DNA of 64,000 nt from Streptomyces sp. NBC_01241 (GCF_041435435.1 NZ_CP108494.1:8466501-8530500); one strand, 5' to 3'; positions 51,146-60,477 are shown, counted from the first letter of the stretch. The notes: generated by a model from the sequence alone, not told the origin. Translations and numbers: made by a program.

Positions 51146-52336
51146 GTGAGGAGTACGACGGCTCGACCGGCCAATATCCATCAGGCCCGGCTGCTCCGCC
51201 TCCTGCGCGACCTCGGCCCGCAGTCCCGGGTCGCCCTCGGCGACCAGGTAGAGCTGTCGCGCTCCAAGCTCGCGTTCGAGATCGACCGCCTGCTGGAAAC
51301 CGGTCTGGTCGTCCCGGACGGCCTCGCTGCCTCCCGCGGCGGTCGCCGCTCGCACAACGTCCGGATCGCCCCGTCACTGCGGTTCCTCGGCGTGGACATC
51401 GGCGCCACCTCCGTGGATTTGGCGGTCACCAACGCCGAGTTGGACGTCCTCGGCCACGTGGCCGAGCCGCTGGACGTGCGCGACGGTCCGGTCGCGGTCT
51501 TCGAGCGGGTGCTCGCGTTGGTCGGCAAGCTGCGCGAGACGACGTCGGTGGAGCACTTCGACGGCGCCGGGATCGGCGTGCCGGGACCCGTCCGGTTCCC
51601 CGAGGGTGTCCCTGTCGCGCCGCCGATCATGCCCGGATGGAACGGCTTCCCCGTCCGCGAGGCGATGAGCCAGGAGCTCGGCTGTCCCGTCCTCGTCGAC
51701 AACGACGTGAACCTGATGGCCCTGGGCGAGCAGCAGGCCGGCGTCGCCCGGTCCGTGCGCGACTTCTTGTGCGTGAAGCTCGGGACCGGCATCGGCTGCG
51801 GCATCGTCGTCGGCGGCGAGGTCCACCGCGGTATCACCGGCAGTGCAGGCGACATCGGCCACATTCAGGTGGACCCGGACGGGCCGCGGTGCGCCTGCGG
51901 CAACACCGGTTGCCTGGAGGCCTACTTCGGCGGGATCGCCCTCGCACGCGACGCGACCGCGTTCGCCCAGTCCGGCCGCTCGACGGAGCTGGCCGGACGG
52001 CTCGAATCGGCCGGAAGGCTGACTCCCGAGGACGTGTCGGCCGCCGCGGGTGCCGGAGACGCCGCGGCCCTGGACCTGATCCGCTGGGGAGGCAACCGCA
52101 CCGGTCAGGTCATCGCCGGCCTGGTCAGCTTCTTCAACCCCGGCCTGGTGGTCATCGGAGGAGGGCTCACCGGACTGGGCCACAACCTCCTGGCGAGCAT
52201 CCGCACCCAGGTCTATCGTCAGTCGCTGCCGTTGGCGACAGGCAACCTGCCGATCGTGCTCGGCGAACTCGGCCAGGTCGCCGGCGTCGTCGGCGCCGCC
52301 CGGCTGATCAGCAACCACATCTTCTCACCGGCCTGA
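51146..52336 (+). CDS. ROK-family transcriptional regulator
   Basis: 396 residues from GTG 51146; upstream in-frame starts would add unrelated sequence. An N-terminal winged HTH (HQARLLRLLRDLGPQSRVAL, ELSRSKLAFEIDRLLETGLV) is followed by a ROK sugar-kinase-like domain: LGVDIGATSVDLAV, GIGVPGPVRFPEG, VLVDNDVNLMALGE and the zinc motif CACGNTGCLEAYFGG. ROK repressors sense sugars. Its place 330 bases after the blue-copper gene makes it the best local candidate regulator of the secreted oxidation cluster, but this is inference. Confidence 0.88.
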   Translation: MRSTTARPANIHQARLLRLLRDLGPQSRVALGDQVELSRSKLAFEIDRLLETGLVVPDGLAASRGGRRSHNVRIAPSLRFLGVDIGATSVDLAVTNAELDVLGHVAEPLDVRDGPVAVFERVLALVGKLRETTSVEHFDGAGIGVPGPVRFPEGVPVAPPIMPGWNGFPVREAMSQELGCPVLVDNDVNLMALGEQQAGVARSVRDFLCVKLGTGIGCGIVVGGEVHRGITGSAGDIGHIQVDPDGPRCACGNTGCLEAYFGGIALARDATAFAQSGRSTELAGRLESAGRLTPEDVSAAAGAGDAAALDLIRWGGNRTGQVIAGLVSFFNPGLVVIGGGLTGLGHNLLASIRTQVYRQSLPLATGNLPIVLGELGQVAGVVGAARLISNHIFSPA

Positions 52337-52407
52337 CGCTTCGATACGCGGCCGGAACCCGTGGTGAGCCCGGCCCCGCGACGGACTGCGCGGGGCCGAC
52401 CGGAGCG

Positions 52408-52606
52408 CTACTGAATCCTGCGTTCCGCCCCGGCCCACGCCCGGTCGCGCAAAACGAACTTCTGGATCTTGCCGGTGAAGGTCTTGGGTAGTTCCCCGAA
52501 CACCACGTGCTTGGGCGCCTTGAAGCGGGCCAGCCGGACTCGGACGAACTCGATGATGGTGAGATCCGCGACGGCGCTTGGGTCGCCGAACTCGACGGTG
52601 ACGTTC
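52408..52606 (-). pseudogene. Acyl-CoA synthetase (AMP-binding) C-terminal fragment
   Basis: About 65 codons read ENVTVEFGDPSAVADLTIIE, RFKAPKHVVFGELPKTFTGK and IQKFVLRDRAW, ending at TAG 52408-52410. PKTFTGKIQKFVLR is the A10-type lysine motif of adenylate-forming enzymes. The rest of the gene is gone. Confidence 0.7.
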
Positions 52607-52711
52607 TCAGGGCTGGCCGCAGGGGATGCGGCTGATCGTCCGCGAGGAACGCCTGCAAGCCGGCGCGCAGTTGCGCTTCACTGTCAATACCCCTCGAACC
52701 GTGGAGATCTT

Positions 52712-52800
52712 TTAAGCGGCCAGCTCCAAGGCGGGGTTGGCCCGGTGGTCGTGCTCGTAGTCGATCGGACTCCGATACCACACACGCTGTGCAGTCGGTG
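52712..52800 (-). pseudogene. IS3-type transposase C-terminal fragment
   Basis: TAQRVWYRSPIDYEHDHRAN and PALELAA, then stop, resembles the end of an IS3-family OrfB (HSALGYRSPxxYE). It is fused by rearrangement to the integrase fragment upstream. Confidence 0.45.
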
Positions 52801-52844
52801 TGTGTGGTAGAAGCCGGTGATCCAGGACGGTCAACGGGACGTGT

Positions 52845-52975
52845 TCGTGCTGGCAGGGGGTGCCGTAGGGGCGTCTGCATACGCCGAGTTCAACTTTGCG
52901 CTTGTCGAAGTGCTCTTCGAACTCGTCCCACGCGTCGCGAGTGACGTCGCGGTATTCGTGGTCGGGGCGGAGCTT
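52845..52975 (-). pseudogene. Tyrosine integrase C-terminal fragment
   Basis: DHEYRDVTRDAWDEFEEHFD, KRKVELGVCRRPYGTPCQHE and HV resemble the zinc-binding tail of Streptomyces integrative-plasmid integrases (GRPYGTPCQHEHACIRC). The catalytic part is missing. It shows that an integrative element once lay here. Confidence 0.5.
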
Positions 52976-53215
52976 GCGGCGCTCGCGGCCCGGGGCCGTT
53001 CCCATGCGCGTATCGCCCGGGAGCCCGGTCTGCACCTGGACACGGTGCGCACGCGGCGACGCCGGTTCGCCGAGGAGGGCATCTCGGGGCTGACCGACCG
53101 AAAGCGCTCCGGCCGGTCGCCCTCGTTCACCGCGCTGCAGGCCGCCCAGGTCAAGGCCCTGGCCTGCCAACTGCCCGCCGAGACCGGGGCCGCTGTCCCG
53201 ATGGTCATGCCCGGA
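52960..53215 (+). pseudogene. IS630-family transposase N-terminal fragment
   Basis: Reads ELAALAARGRSHARIAREPG, LHLDTVRTRRRRFAEEGISG and LTDRKRSGRSPSFTALQ, the HTH of IS630/Tc1-type transposases, then loses frame near AETGA. The DDE domain is absent. Confidence 0.7.
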
Positions 53216-53457
53216 GCTGGCCGCGAGGCGTGGCGAGCGGCGCCGACTACGTGCTGCGCCGGTGGTGGGCACGGCGCCGGTAACCGGCCGCCCGCCTGGC
53301 ACGGCACCGTCCGCACGTCCGCCAGCGCTGCCACGTCACGGATCGCCCGGCCTCTGGTGCTTACTTCCAACGTAGATACAAACGTGTCCGCCGACGCCTT
53401 GTTCCGCTCCGGAAGCAGGAATAGCATCCGGCGCAATCGATCTTGGAGGGGTTCGGA

Positions 53458-55680
53458 GTGTCGAACATAAAACGCGTGAAGCCGGCGCTGATCGCAGTGC
53501 TGATACCGATGGTGGTGCTCGGCGTCGCCGCGCAGCCGGCGATGGGGCAGGTGCGCCTGCCACCGTCGGTCAAGACCTACGAGGGAGATCCCGGCCGGCT
53601 CGGTGACGCGGCGAGCTGGCGTACCCCTGAGTTCAACCGGGACGCCGGCCTGGTGTCGATGGGAACCGAATTCGCCTACGCCGCCGGCTACTCCGGCACC
53701 GGGATGAACATCGGCGTCGTCGACTCGGGCGTCTTCGCCGGGCACGTCCGGGAGCACGGAAGCCTGGACACGAACTACGCGGTCGGGGACCGCTACTTCT
53801 CCGTGGAGGCCCAGGGCGGCCAGACGGGCCCCACGCCGGGGTTCTACAACCCGGCGTTCAACGACAGCCACGGCACCCACGTCAGCGGGACCATCGGTGC
53901 GAGCCGCGACGGCGTCGGCGAGACGCAACCGGCCGGGCCGGATGCCAACATGCACGGCGTCGCGTTCAACAGCAACGTGTACATGGGCAACACCGGCAAG
54001 ACGGACGGCGTGCTCTACGGTCTCCTGCCGGCGAACGCGACCGCCGCGCAGAAGCCGGACGACGCCTACATCGGCGATGTCTACCGGGCCGTGAACTCCG
54101 CCAAGACGGCGAACGGCGAGCCCATCAGGATCATCACCAGCAGTTGGGGTAGCCAGCCCAACACGGAAAACTACAACACGTATGACACGCCGCCCGGCAG
54201 CCCGGCGGGCTTCGGTCTGAACACGGCATGGCGCCTCTGGTCCACTCCGGACGGCGTCGTCGACGCGAACGGGAGCTCCGCCCACTGGCTGAACGGTGCC
54301 ATCGAGGCCGCGCGTACCGGCACGGTCATCCAGTTCACCGCCGGTAACAGCGGCTACGTGAACCCGTCGCCGCGAGGCGCCGCGCCGTACTTCATGCCCG
54401 AGCTGGAGGGCAGCTGGTACACGACATCGGGTATCAACCCCGCCCAGGGGCGCACGTTCAACGCTGACGGCTCCGTCCTGGTCCCCGGCCAGCAGACGTT
54501 CAACCAGTGCGGCGTCGCGAAGTGGTTCTGCGTGACGGCGCCGGCCAACAGCATCAACAGCACGACCGTGTCGGTCGTCAACGGCGTTCCCGAGCCCCGT
54601 TACGGCAGTTCGTCGGGGACGTCGATGGCCGGCCCGCACTCGGCGGCCGCACTGTCGTTGGTCATGCAGCGCTTCCCGTACATGACCAACGAGCAGACGC
54701 TCTACACGATGTTCACCACCGGCCGGCAGAACAACACGATCAGTGACGCGGCGGGCAACGCCGTGCTGAACCCCACCGGCGGCCAGATCGTGCAGGTGCC
54801 GGACAGCCGCAACGGCTGGGGCACGGTCAGCCTGCGGGAGGCCGTGAACGGCCCGGGCCAGTTCGTGGGGCCGTTCGTCGTCGACACGCAGGGGCGCGAC
54901 GACGTGTGGTCGAACGACATCTCGGACGTCGCTATCCGGGCCCGCCAGCAGGAGGACACCGCCGAGGCGGCCGCCTGGGCGGCGACCAAGGCCGCCAAGG
55001 GCTGGACCAAGGGCCTGCCGGCCGGCGCGAGCGACGCCGACAAGTCGGACTACGCCATCGGGGTCCACCGTGAGCAGGCCCGCGAGGCCCGCGCCTACGA
55101 GGGCAGCCTCACGAAGCGTGGCGACGGCACCCTGTTCCTCACCGGCAGCGAGACCTGGCACGGGACGAGCGCCGTCCTCGACGGCAAACTCTCGGTCGTC
55201 GGCTCGCACGCGAGCGCTGTCGACGTGCGCGGCGGAACGCTCGGCGGCAGCGGCACCGTGGGTGACAGCATCAACGTCAACCGCGGCGTGCTGCGGCCCG
55301 GTCTCACGGCCGACGAGGCCGCGCAGATCACCGGCGCTTCCGGCGCCGCAGGCAATGTCCTGAACGTCGGCGGGAACGCAACCATCGGCAAGGAGGGTCG
55401 CGTTGCCGTCACGATCTCCGGCGACCGGGACTACACGAGCGTCCGGGCGGCGGGGAACCTGGTTCTGGACGGTGAGCTGGACCTGGACGTGCGGGGCAAG
55501 CTGACCCCGGGCACCGAATTCACGATCATGAGCGGTAGCTCGATCAAGGGCGCCTTCCACGCGCTGCCGGAGAACCGGGCCCTGAACGTGGGCGGTTACC
55601 TGTTCCGGGTGTCCTACAAGAACAACAGCGTGACGCTCACCGTCATGCACGAGGTGCCGAACACGGGAAGTAGGCCGTGA
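53458..55680 (+). CDS. Secreted S8 (subtilisin-like) serine protease with autotransporter-type beta-helix tail
   Basis: 740 residues from GTG 53458, eight bases after GGAGG; an in-frame TTG at 53443 is less likely. A signal peptide (ALIAVLIPMVVLGVAAQPA) is followed by the protease domain with triad D89 (GVVDSGV), H138 (DSHGTHVSG) and S389 (SSGTSMAGPH) and the oxyanion Asn region (FTAGNSGY). After about residue 530 an Ala-rich linker leads to a passenger-like beta-helix (GDGTLFLTGSETWHGTSAVL; GGTLGGSGTVGDSINVNRGV; LRPG), the repeat type of autotransporter proteases. No outer-membrane beta-barrel follows, as expected in a Gram-positive. Probably an extracellular protease. Confidence 0.88.
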   Translation: MSNIKRVKPALIAVLIPMVVLGVAAQPAMGQVRLPPSVKTYEGDPGRLGDAASWRTPEFNRDAGLVSMGTEFAYAAGYSGTGMNIGVVDSGVFAGHVREHGSLDTNYAVGDRYFSVEAQGGQTGPTPGFYNPAFNDSHGTHVSGTIGASRDGVGETQPAGPDANMHGVAFNSNVYMGNTGKTDGVLYGLLPANATAAQKPDDAYIGDVYRAVNSAKTANGEPIRIITSSWGSQPNTENYNTYDTPPGSPAGFGLNTAWRLWSTPDGVVDANGSSAHWLNGAIEAARTGTVIQFTAGNSGYVNPSPRGAAPYFMPELEGSWYTTSGINPAQGRTFNADGSVLVPGQQTFNQCGVAKWFCVTAPANSINSTTVSVVNGVPEPRYGSSSGTSMAGPHSAAALSLVMQRFPYMTNEQTLYTMFTTGRQNNTISDAAGNAVLNPTGGQIVQVPDSRNGWGTVSLREAVNGPGQFVGPFVVDTQGRDDVWSNDISDVAIRARQQEDTAEAAAWAATKAAKGWTKGLPAGASDADKSDYAIGVHREQAREARAYEGSLTKRGDGTLFLTGSETWHGTSAVLDGKLSVVGSHASAVDVRGGTLGGSGTVGDSINVNRGVLRPGLTADEAAQITGASGAAGNVLNVGGNATIGKEGRVAVTISGDRDYTSVRAAGNLVLDGELDLDVRGKLTPGTEFTIMSGSSIKGAFHALPENRALNVGGYLFRVSYKNNSVTLTVMHEVPNTGSRP

Positions 55681-55742
55681 CCCGTTAACTCAACTCGGCT
55701 TGACTACGGTCGAGCCGTGGTGAAGGGGCAGAAGGGAAGGGC

Positions 55743-55774
55743 GGGCCGCGACGCCGATCTCAGCGTCGCGGCCC
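55743..55774 (+). terminator. Terminator hairpin after the S8 protease
   Basis: A 12-bp perfect stem GGGCCGCGACGC/GCGTCGCGGCCC (55743-55754 and 55763-55774) with an 8-base loop, 63 bases after the stop codon. Confidence 0.7.
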
Positions 55775-55866
55775 ACCCATGCACGTGGTCATCTGTTGCG
55801 ACCGGGCGTCGACTCAGTCGCGCCGAATCCGTGTCGCTCGGCCTCTGACGGCGCACGGAGCACCGT

Positions 55867-56055
55867 CTACTGGGCAGGCGCCGCCGGCCCGGAGTCGGCC
55901 ACCCAGCCCGGGTGGGCGGCGACGAACGCGTCGACGGTGTCGTCCCGGACCGCCGGCAGCAGTTGCATGCTGGTCGGACTGAGGATCTCGGCGCTGCCGA
56001 CGCCCGACACGGCGCGGCTGTTGAACGTGCCGTTGTTGCGGTGCCCGCGTACTCG
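55867..56055 (-). pseudogene. C-terminal remnant of an unknown (possibly secreted) protein
   Basis: About 58 codons ending at TAG 55867-55869: NNGTFNSRAVSGVGSAEILS, MQLLPAVRDDTVDAFVAAHP and GWVADSGPAAPAQ. Codon use is gene-like; the family is not recognised. The 5' part is replaced by the thymidylate-synthase-like fragment. Confidence 0.35.
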
Positions 56056-56084
56056 CCCAGACTGAGGGCCCGGCGGATATGCGT

Positions 56085-56240
56085 ACGCGTGCCGTTGGCG
56101 GACCCGCCGAGGTTGATGCCGTCGGGGGAGCTGGAACGCATGGACGGCGCGTAGTAGCCGATCATCTCCAGGTCACGGCGGCCGGCCAGGTACCAAAGGG
56201 CCTCGGCGAACTGGAAGACCGGATGCGCTCGGACCGTTTC
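56085..56240 (-). pseudogene. Thymidylate-synthase-like fragment
   Basis: About 45 residues (VFQFAEALWYLAGRRDLEMI, GYYAPSMRSSSPDGINLGGS) resemble the N-terminal third of actinomycete thymidylate-synthase-like proteins. The catalytic Cys region is absent. A remnant only. Confidence 0.45.
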
Positions 56241-56279
56241 CTGCGCCGCGCAGTTCCGGCGCGGCAGTCCGGTGTCCGG

Positions 56280-56625
56280 GGGCGCCCGCCTCGTCACGGT
56301 CGCGAGTTCGTGTTCGGTGACCCCGCCACCTGGTGCACCCCCGACGAGCAGACGGTGACCGAGACCCGTCTCTACGGCACCGCCGTCGCGCGGGCCTGGG
56401 ACCGGCTCCACCCGAGACTGGCCCATCGCTCGGCCTGGACGGCTCAGCTGGGCGCCTTGCCGGTCATCGAGGGCACCGTGATCCGCTTGCAGGTCGAGCA
56501 CCTGCCCAGCGGGGCAACACCGAAGCCGGTCTGGCTGTGGTGGTCAGGTCTCGACGCGACTGAGACGGAAGTCGACCTGCTCTGGCAGGCATTCCTGCGG
56601 CGCTTCGACATCGAGCGAGGGACCA
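56280..56625 (+). pseudogene. Truncated transposase (NF041680/IS701-like group)
   Basis: Reads GRPPRHGREFVFGDPATW, QTVTETRLYGTAVARAWDRL, HPRLAHRSAWTAQLGALPV and KPVWLWWSGLDATETEVDLL, then WQAFLRRFDIE, part of a transposase group common in Streptomyces. Both ends are missing and the frame becomes meaningless after FDIE. Confidence 0.6.
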
Positions 56626-56629
56626 CGCG

Positions 56630-57084
56630 GCCGCGATGTGGGTGCTGTGGATTGCGGCGCGTTCGGCCGCAGCGAGTGCGCCGGCCATGCGGGAGACGTG
56701 GTCACCGACCCGGAGGAAGAAGCCGCCATGCTCTTCGGGTAGAGCCCTGTCCCATCTGTCCTCCGCCTCACGGACCACGTTCCGCATTTCTCCTGCGCGA
56801 GGGGTGTAGGTCAGGCTCGGCCGGGTGTGGAAGGCCCACCGGTATGCCTCTGCCAGGTCGTGCTGCCAACCGTCCGACGACGCTCTCTCCCGCGGGGCGG
56901 GTGCGTGGCGCTGAGCAAGGTGCAGGACACGCGACCAGGTGGCGGCATCCGTGGACAGAAAGCCGCGCCAGGCTTGGAGGGAAGGAGTCCACAGGGCGCC
57001 GACGTGTGGTGGAGCGGACGTTTCGGCGGATCGGTGGCGTCTGAAGCCCCGCGTGGGGATGATGTGCCGACCGTCCCATGCCAT
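56630..57084 (-). pseudogene. Hypothetical gene truncated at its 3' end
   Basis: ATG 57082-57084 with GGAAAGG upstream opens MAWDGRHIIPTRGFRRHRSA; the frame continues TPSLQAWRGFLSTDAATWSR, AEAYRWAFHTRPSLTYTP and GGFFLRVGDHVSRMAGALAA to about 56630, where the transposase fragment begins. About 150 codons with normal host codon use. I do not recognise the family. Confidence 0.4.
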
Positions 57085-57613
57085 GCGCGTATGCCTTTCC
57101 AGGAGAGGACTTCTCCAGGAACTGCCGGGGCCAGCCGTGAACGGAGAACCGGTCAGGAGAAGCGCGGAGGTGCCCGTACCGGCGTTCTCCGCACGACGGG
57201 TGGAATGCACTGCTGCGCTATACATCCGTCCGTTCGTCACATCGTGGTGGGTCGCGAGCGGAGCAGAGCCTTCGAGGTGACGGCGAAGGGCATCGACGAG
57301 GCGGGATCCGTCGGACGCGTCGGTGCGATGAGACGCGGACGCTGGCAGACAGCGGTTGGGGCCCGTTGAGTGAGTTTGCGGGGAGTCGGACGCCGTGATG
57401 GTCGATCTGTTTCCCGAACGACGCGGTCGCGCCGCACGGATTGGACTGCGACTCGCTCGGGGCGCCGGACAGGAAGATGAAGCCGGACTGCGCGAAGGCG
57501 TAAGACGTCGTCTCAAGTGGTGCTGGGCGAGCGCCGGGCTGAATGGAGGCCGGGCCGGATGTCAGACGAGGGCCGTAGAGTCCGTGCGTCTTGCAGGGAC
57601 AACGCATTGGAGA
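57085..57613. other. No convincing gene
   Basis: Several frames are open on both strands, but none has protein-like order or a good start. The sequence probably derives from rearranged gene ends. Confidence 0.4.
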
Positions 57614-57885
57614 TGCTGGTGAGCCGTCACACCCCGCCCCGCCCAGTGGCCGTGGAGCGGCTGTTTCCCGAGCTGGCACCGGTGTGCCGGGAGACGGTAC
57701 GGCTTCATCCTCGGGCGGGCCGTCCGTCGTGTCACGACAGTTCGGTCGGGGGTCCATTGCTGTGGCCCGCCGATGAGCCCTGGCCTGTGTGCACCGAGGA
57801 GCACTACGACATTGGCAGCAACACGCCTCATGAGGCCGAGGTGCCTCTCGTGCCAATCGTGCAGGCCTATGAGGCGGATGCATCC
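57614..57885 (+). pseudogene. 5' fragment of a conserved hypothetical (DUF1963-like) gene
   Basis: ATG 57614 opens MLVSRHTPPRPVAVERLFPE, then LHPRAGRPSCHDSSVGGPLL, WPADEPWPVC and EVPLVPIVQAYEAD. SSVGGPLLWPxxEPWP and VPxVPxxQ are typical of DUF1963-type proteins. After YEAD the frame turns into unrelated sequence, so the 3' two thirds are missing. Confidence 0.5.
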
Positions 57886-58323
57886 AGCGTGGGACCGGTT
57901 CCAGGCCGTGATCCTCGCCTACGACCTCGGACTGGCCCGCCCCAACAGCCTGGGCTGATCACCAGGCGAGGCAGTCCAGGCAGTCGCCCGGCAACGCGAA
58001 GCCCCTACTCCTCTGTGGTATTCGTGCCGTTCGGGCTCACAGAGATGGTTATAGATCAGCAAAGAGAGCCGGACGATGACCAGGCGGTGGTCGACGGGCT
58101 ATCACGAGTGCTGACCACAGGCGCAGTTCGGCCACATCGTGGCCGCCTGCCCGCCCGCCAGCCCCGTCGGTGCAAGGCCCAGCCCGGCAGATCCGCCTCC
58201 AGACTGATGGTGACGCGTCGTCACCGGGGATTAACTCGGGATTCCGCCCGATTGCTCAACGTCCACCAACGCCATCATCGCTCACCGCACCCGAATTTTC
58301 GGCCTTTCCACAGGACCTCGAGT

Positions 58324-59816
58324 TTCGCTGTTCTGACCAGTCGTCAGTGCCTGTTCCGGGGTCAGGCTGCCTGGTCACCGTCGGCGGCGGCCCAGGCGTG
58401 CTGGACCTCCCGGATTTCTGCATCCGTGGGCCGACCTGGGGTGGTGGGCGTAAATCGGGCCGCGATGATGGTGCGGCGGAGCTTGGCGGTCATGTCGGCG
58501 AATGCCGGGGTGGTCTTGGTGGTGTACCACGGGGCTCGCTCGCGGCGTTCGGCGGTATCGGCGGGGTGGTGACCGTGCAGCGCGTACCAGATGACGGTGA
58601 TCGTGTAGCAGTACAGGCCGAACGGCACCCCTCGCTGGACTGCGTGCCGGGTCCGGTGGTGGGCCTGCCCGACGCCGAGGACGCTGCGGGCTTCGCCGAA
58701 GGTCACCTCGATCGACCACCGCGCGGCATAGCGGGCCACCAACTGCCCGGCCGACGCGGTCAGATCGGTGGATATCAGCGCCAGGTCGTAGCCGGTATCG
58801 GTGGTGTCCTCACGCAGCAGTACCACCTTCACCGGCTGGGTGTGGAAGGAGCCGTACCACAGGCAGGTGGTCTCGGTGGCGAACACGGTTTCGGTGCGGC
58901 CGTAGCGGGTCACCGCCTGCGGGGTGAACACCAGCGTGGCGGCCAGCTCGGCCGGCGTGCCGAGCCGGTCGCCCTTCAGGCGGGGCCGCCCACGCCGCCC
59001 GGTCGGCGGCGGGGCGAGAGCGTAGAGCACGGCGTTGGACGGCACCCGGGTGGTGAAGGTGACGGATACCGGCAGGTCACGCAGCGCACGGCCGTGGTAG
59101 GCAGCGTCGGCGACCACATCGATACGCCGACCCCAGTGACAGGCGGCCAGGAACCGGATCATCGCCGCGGCCAACTCGACCTTGGTCTTCTCGCCCTTCG
59201 GGCGGTGCAGCCGGGCGGCCACCGGCAGGCACACCGGCCGGGACAGGAACGGCAGGTCCACGATCAGGCCGATCACGACGAAGCAGGTGCCGTAGCCGAT
59301 TCCGTCGCGGCCGGCGGCGGAGCCGTCGTGCTGCCAGGCGGCGCCGAAGACCTTCTTCCCGCGCCGTTTGAACAGCGTGTCGTCCACCGCCACCGTCAAG
59401 ACGGCGCCGTCGGGCACCAGCGAGCGCACCACGAGGTGGGACAGCGACGCGCCAAGCGTCTGCGGGTCCCAGCGGGCGCGAGCGAAGAAGGAGTGCGCCC
59501 GGTCGTGGGACCAGTGATGCGTCAAGTTCGCGCCCAACAGCATCCCGGTGACCGTGCCCCGGCCGGTGTTCGCGATCAGCCCGGTGACCAGCGTGGCGAA
59601 CGTGGAGAAGGTCGGCGAGGTGAAACTGCCGCGCAAAGCACCCAACACGGCGAGCAGAGATGCGGGTACGGTCGGATCCGGAAGCATCGGCGGGTCCCTC
59701 ACAGCAGGCGACACAAGCACCGCCGATGCTTCCTTGCTGTCCACTCCCAAGGCGGAACAACGGCCACAGGTCACCCGCGCGAGCTACCTACCTGACAGTT
59801 GGTCAGAACAGCGAAA
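58324..59816 (-). mobile_element. DDE transposase element (IS701-like)
   Basis: A 17-bp perfect inverted repeat, TTTCGCTGTTCTGACCA (58323-58339) with its inverse at 59800-59816, brackets one transposase gene. The outermost bases could belong to a palindromic target duplication, so the true ends may be a few bases inside. About 1.49 kb. Confidence 0.75.
58362..59687 (-). CDS. IS701-like DDE transposase
   Basis: About 441 residues from ATG 59685-59687, with AGGGA upstream; ATG 59774 would add 29 atypical residues. The DDE_5-type core has LTVAVDDTLFKRRGKKVFGA (D), RRIDVVADAAYHGRALRDLP (D), and ARWSIEVTFGEARSVLGVGQ (E). The C-terminal part is helical. The frame and ends are intact, so the element may be active. 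Family assignment (IS701 versus a relative) is from motifs only. Confidence 0.8.
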   Translation of the reverse strand: MLPDPTVPASLLAVLGALRGSFTSPTFSTFATLVTGLIANTGRGTVTGMLLGANLTHHWSHDRAHSFFARARWDPQTLGASLSHLVVRSLVPDGAVLTVAVDDTLFKRRGKKVFGAAWQHDGSAAGRDGIGYGTCFVVIGLIVDLPFLSRPVCLPVAARLHRPKGEKTKVELAAAMIRFLAACHWGRRIDVVADAAYHGRALRDLPVSVTFTTRVPSNAVLYALAPPPTGRRGRPRLKGDRLGTPAELAATLVFTPQAVTRYGRTETVFATETTCLWYGSFHTQPVKVVLLREDTTDTGYDLALISTDLTASAGQLVARYAARWSIEVTFGEARSVLGVGQAHHRTRHAVQRGVPFGLYCYTITVIWYALHGHHPADTAERRERAPWYTTKTTPAFADMTAKLRRTIIAARFTPTTPGRPTDAEIREVQHAWAAADGDQAA

Positions 59817-60021
59817 GTCGAGCAGGACACAGCGCTCGCGAAATCCGGATCCTACAAACCGAGTCCCGCTGCCTGCAGCGTCCGATCGCTCTCCGACTAC
59901 TGGAAGTCTTCTCGAAACCGGGATATTTCGCGCCTGCCGGGTCCGTTCGGCGCCCGACGCGACACAGCCGGAGAACGTGCCCGTGGTCCACGGATGGGCC
60001 GAAGGGCGAGCGCCAGATCAA

Positions 60022-60045
60022 TGAATTGCATAATTTTGCAATTCA
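60022..60045. promoter_or_regulatory. ArsR operator candidate (AT-rich perfect palindrome)
   Basis: Perfect 9-bp arms TGAATTGCA (60022-60030) and TGCAATTCA (60037-60045) around a 6-bp spacer, about 70 bases before the arsR start. ArsR-family repressors bind such imperfect or perfect AT-rich dyads. It stands out strongly from the GC-rich surroundings. Likely the autoregulatory site of the operon. Confidence 0.75.
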
Positions 60046-60114
60046 ATACATGCTGTAGAGGCTCTGTCCGTAGGTAGCCGCGGGCACAGTGCCAGCGATG
60101 TCCCAGATACCTGG

Positions 60115-60477
60115 GTGATGGGAGTGTTCGAGACCGTGCCGGTTCCGCTGTATCAGGCCAAGGCCGAGTTCTTCCGGATGCTCGGGCACCCGGTGCGTAT
60201 ACGGGTGCTGGAGCTGCTGCAGGGCGGACCGATGCCGGTACGCGACCTGCTGAATGCAATCGATGTGGAGCCGTCTGCGCTGTCGCAGCAGCTGGCGGTG
60301 TTGCGCCGCTCGGGGATCGTGACCGCTACCCGGGAGGGCTCGACGGTGGTGTACGAGCTGGCCGGCGGCGACGTCGCGGACCTGATGCGGGCGGCGCGCA
60401 GGATCCTCACGGAGATGCTGAGCGGACAGAACGAACTCCTGGCCGAGTTGCGGGAAGCAGAGGTAGCGGCCGAGTGA
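60115..60477 (+). CDS. ArsR-family winged-helix regulator
   Basis: 119-120 residues; GTG 60115 and ATG 60118 are adjacent and cannot be separated, and no strong ribosome-binding site is visible. The winged helix is clear: AKAEFFRMLGHPVRIRVLEL, GPMPVRDLLNAIDVEPSALS, QQLAVLRRSGIVTATREGST and VVYELAG. There is no CxC metal motif in the recognition or dimer helices, so it probably does not sense arsenic or cadmium in the classical way. The stop overlaps the sulP start (GTGA), so they are translated together. Inferred to control the anion transporter. Confidence 0.88.
   Translation: MMGVFETVPVPLYQAKAEFFRMLGHPVRIRVLELLQGGPMPVRDLLNAIDVEPSALSQQLAVLRRSGIVTATREGSTVVYELAGGDVADLMRAARRILTEMLSGQNELLAELREAEVAAE

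Noticed and set aside
52831..55650. 939-codon open frame on the minus strand opposite the S8 protease
   Set aside because: Antisense of the protease, with shadow-frame composition and no motifs.
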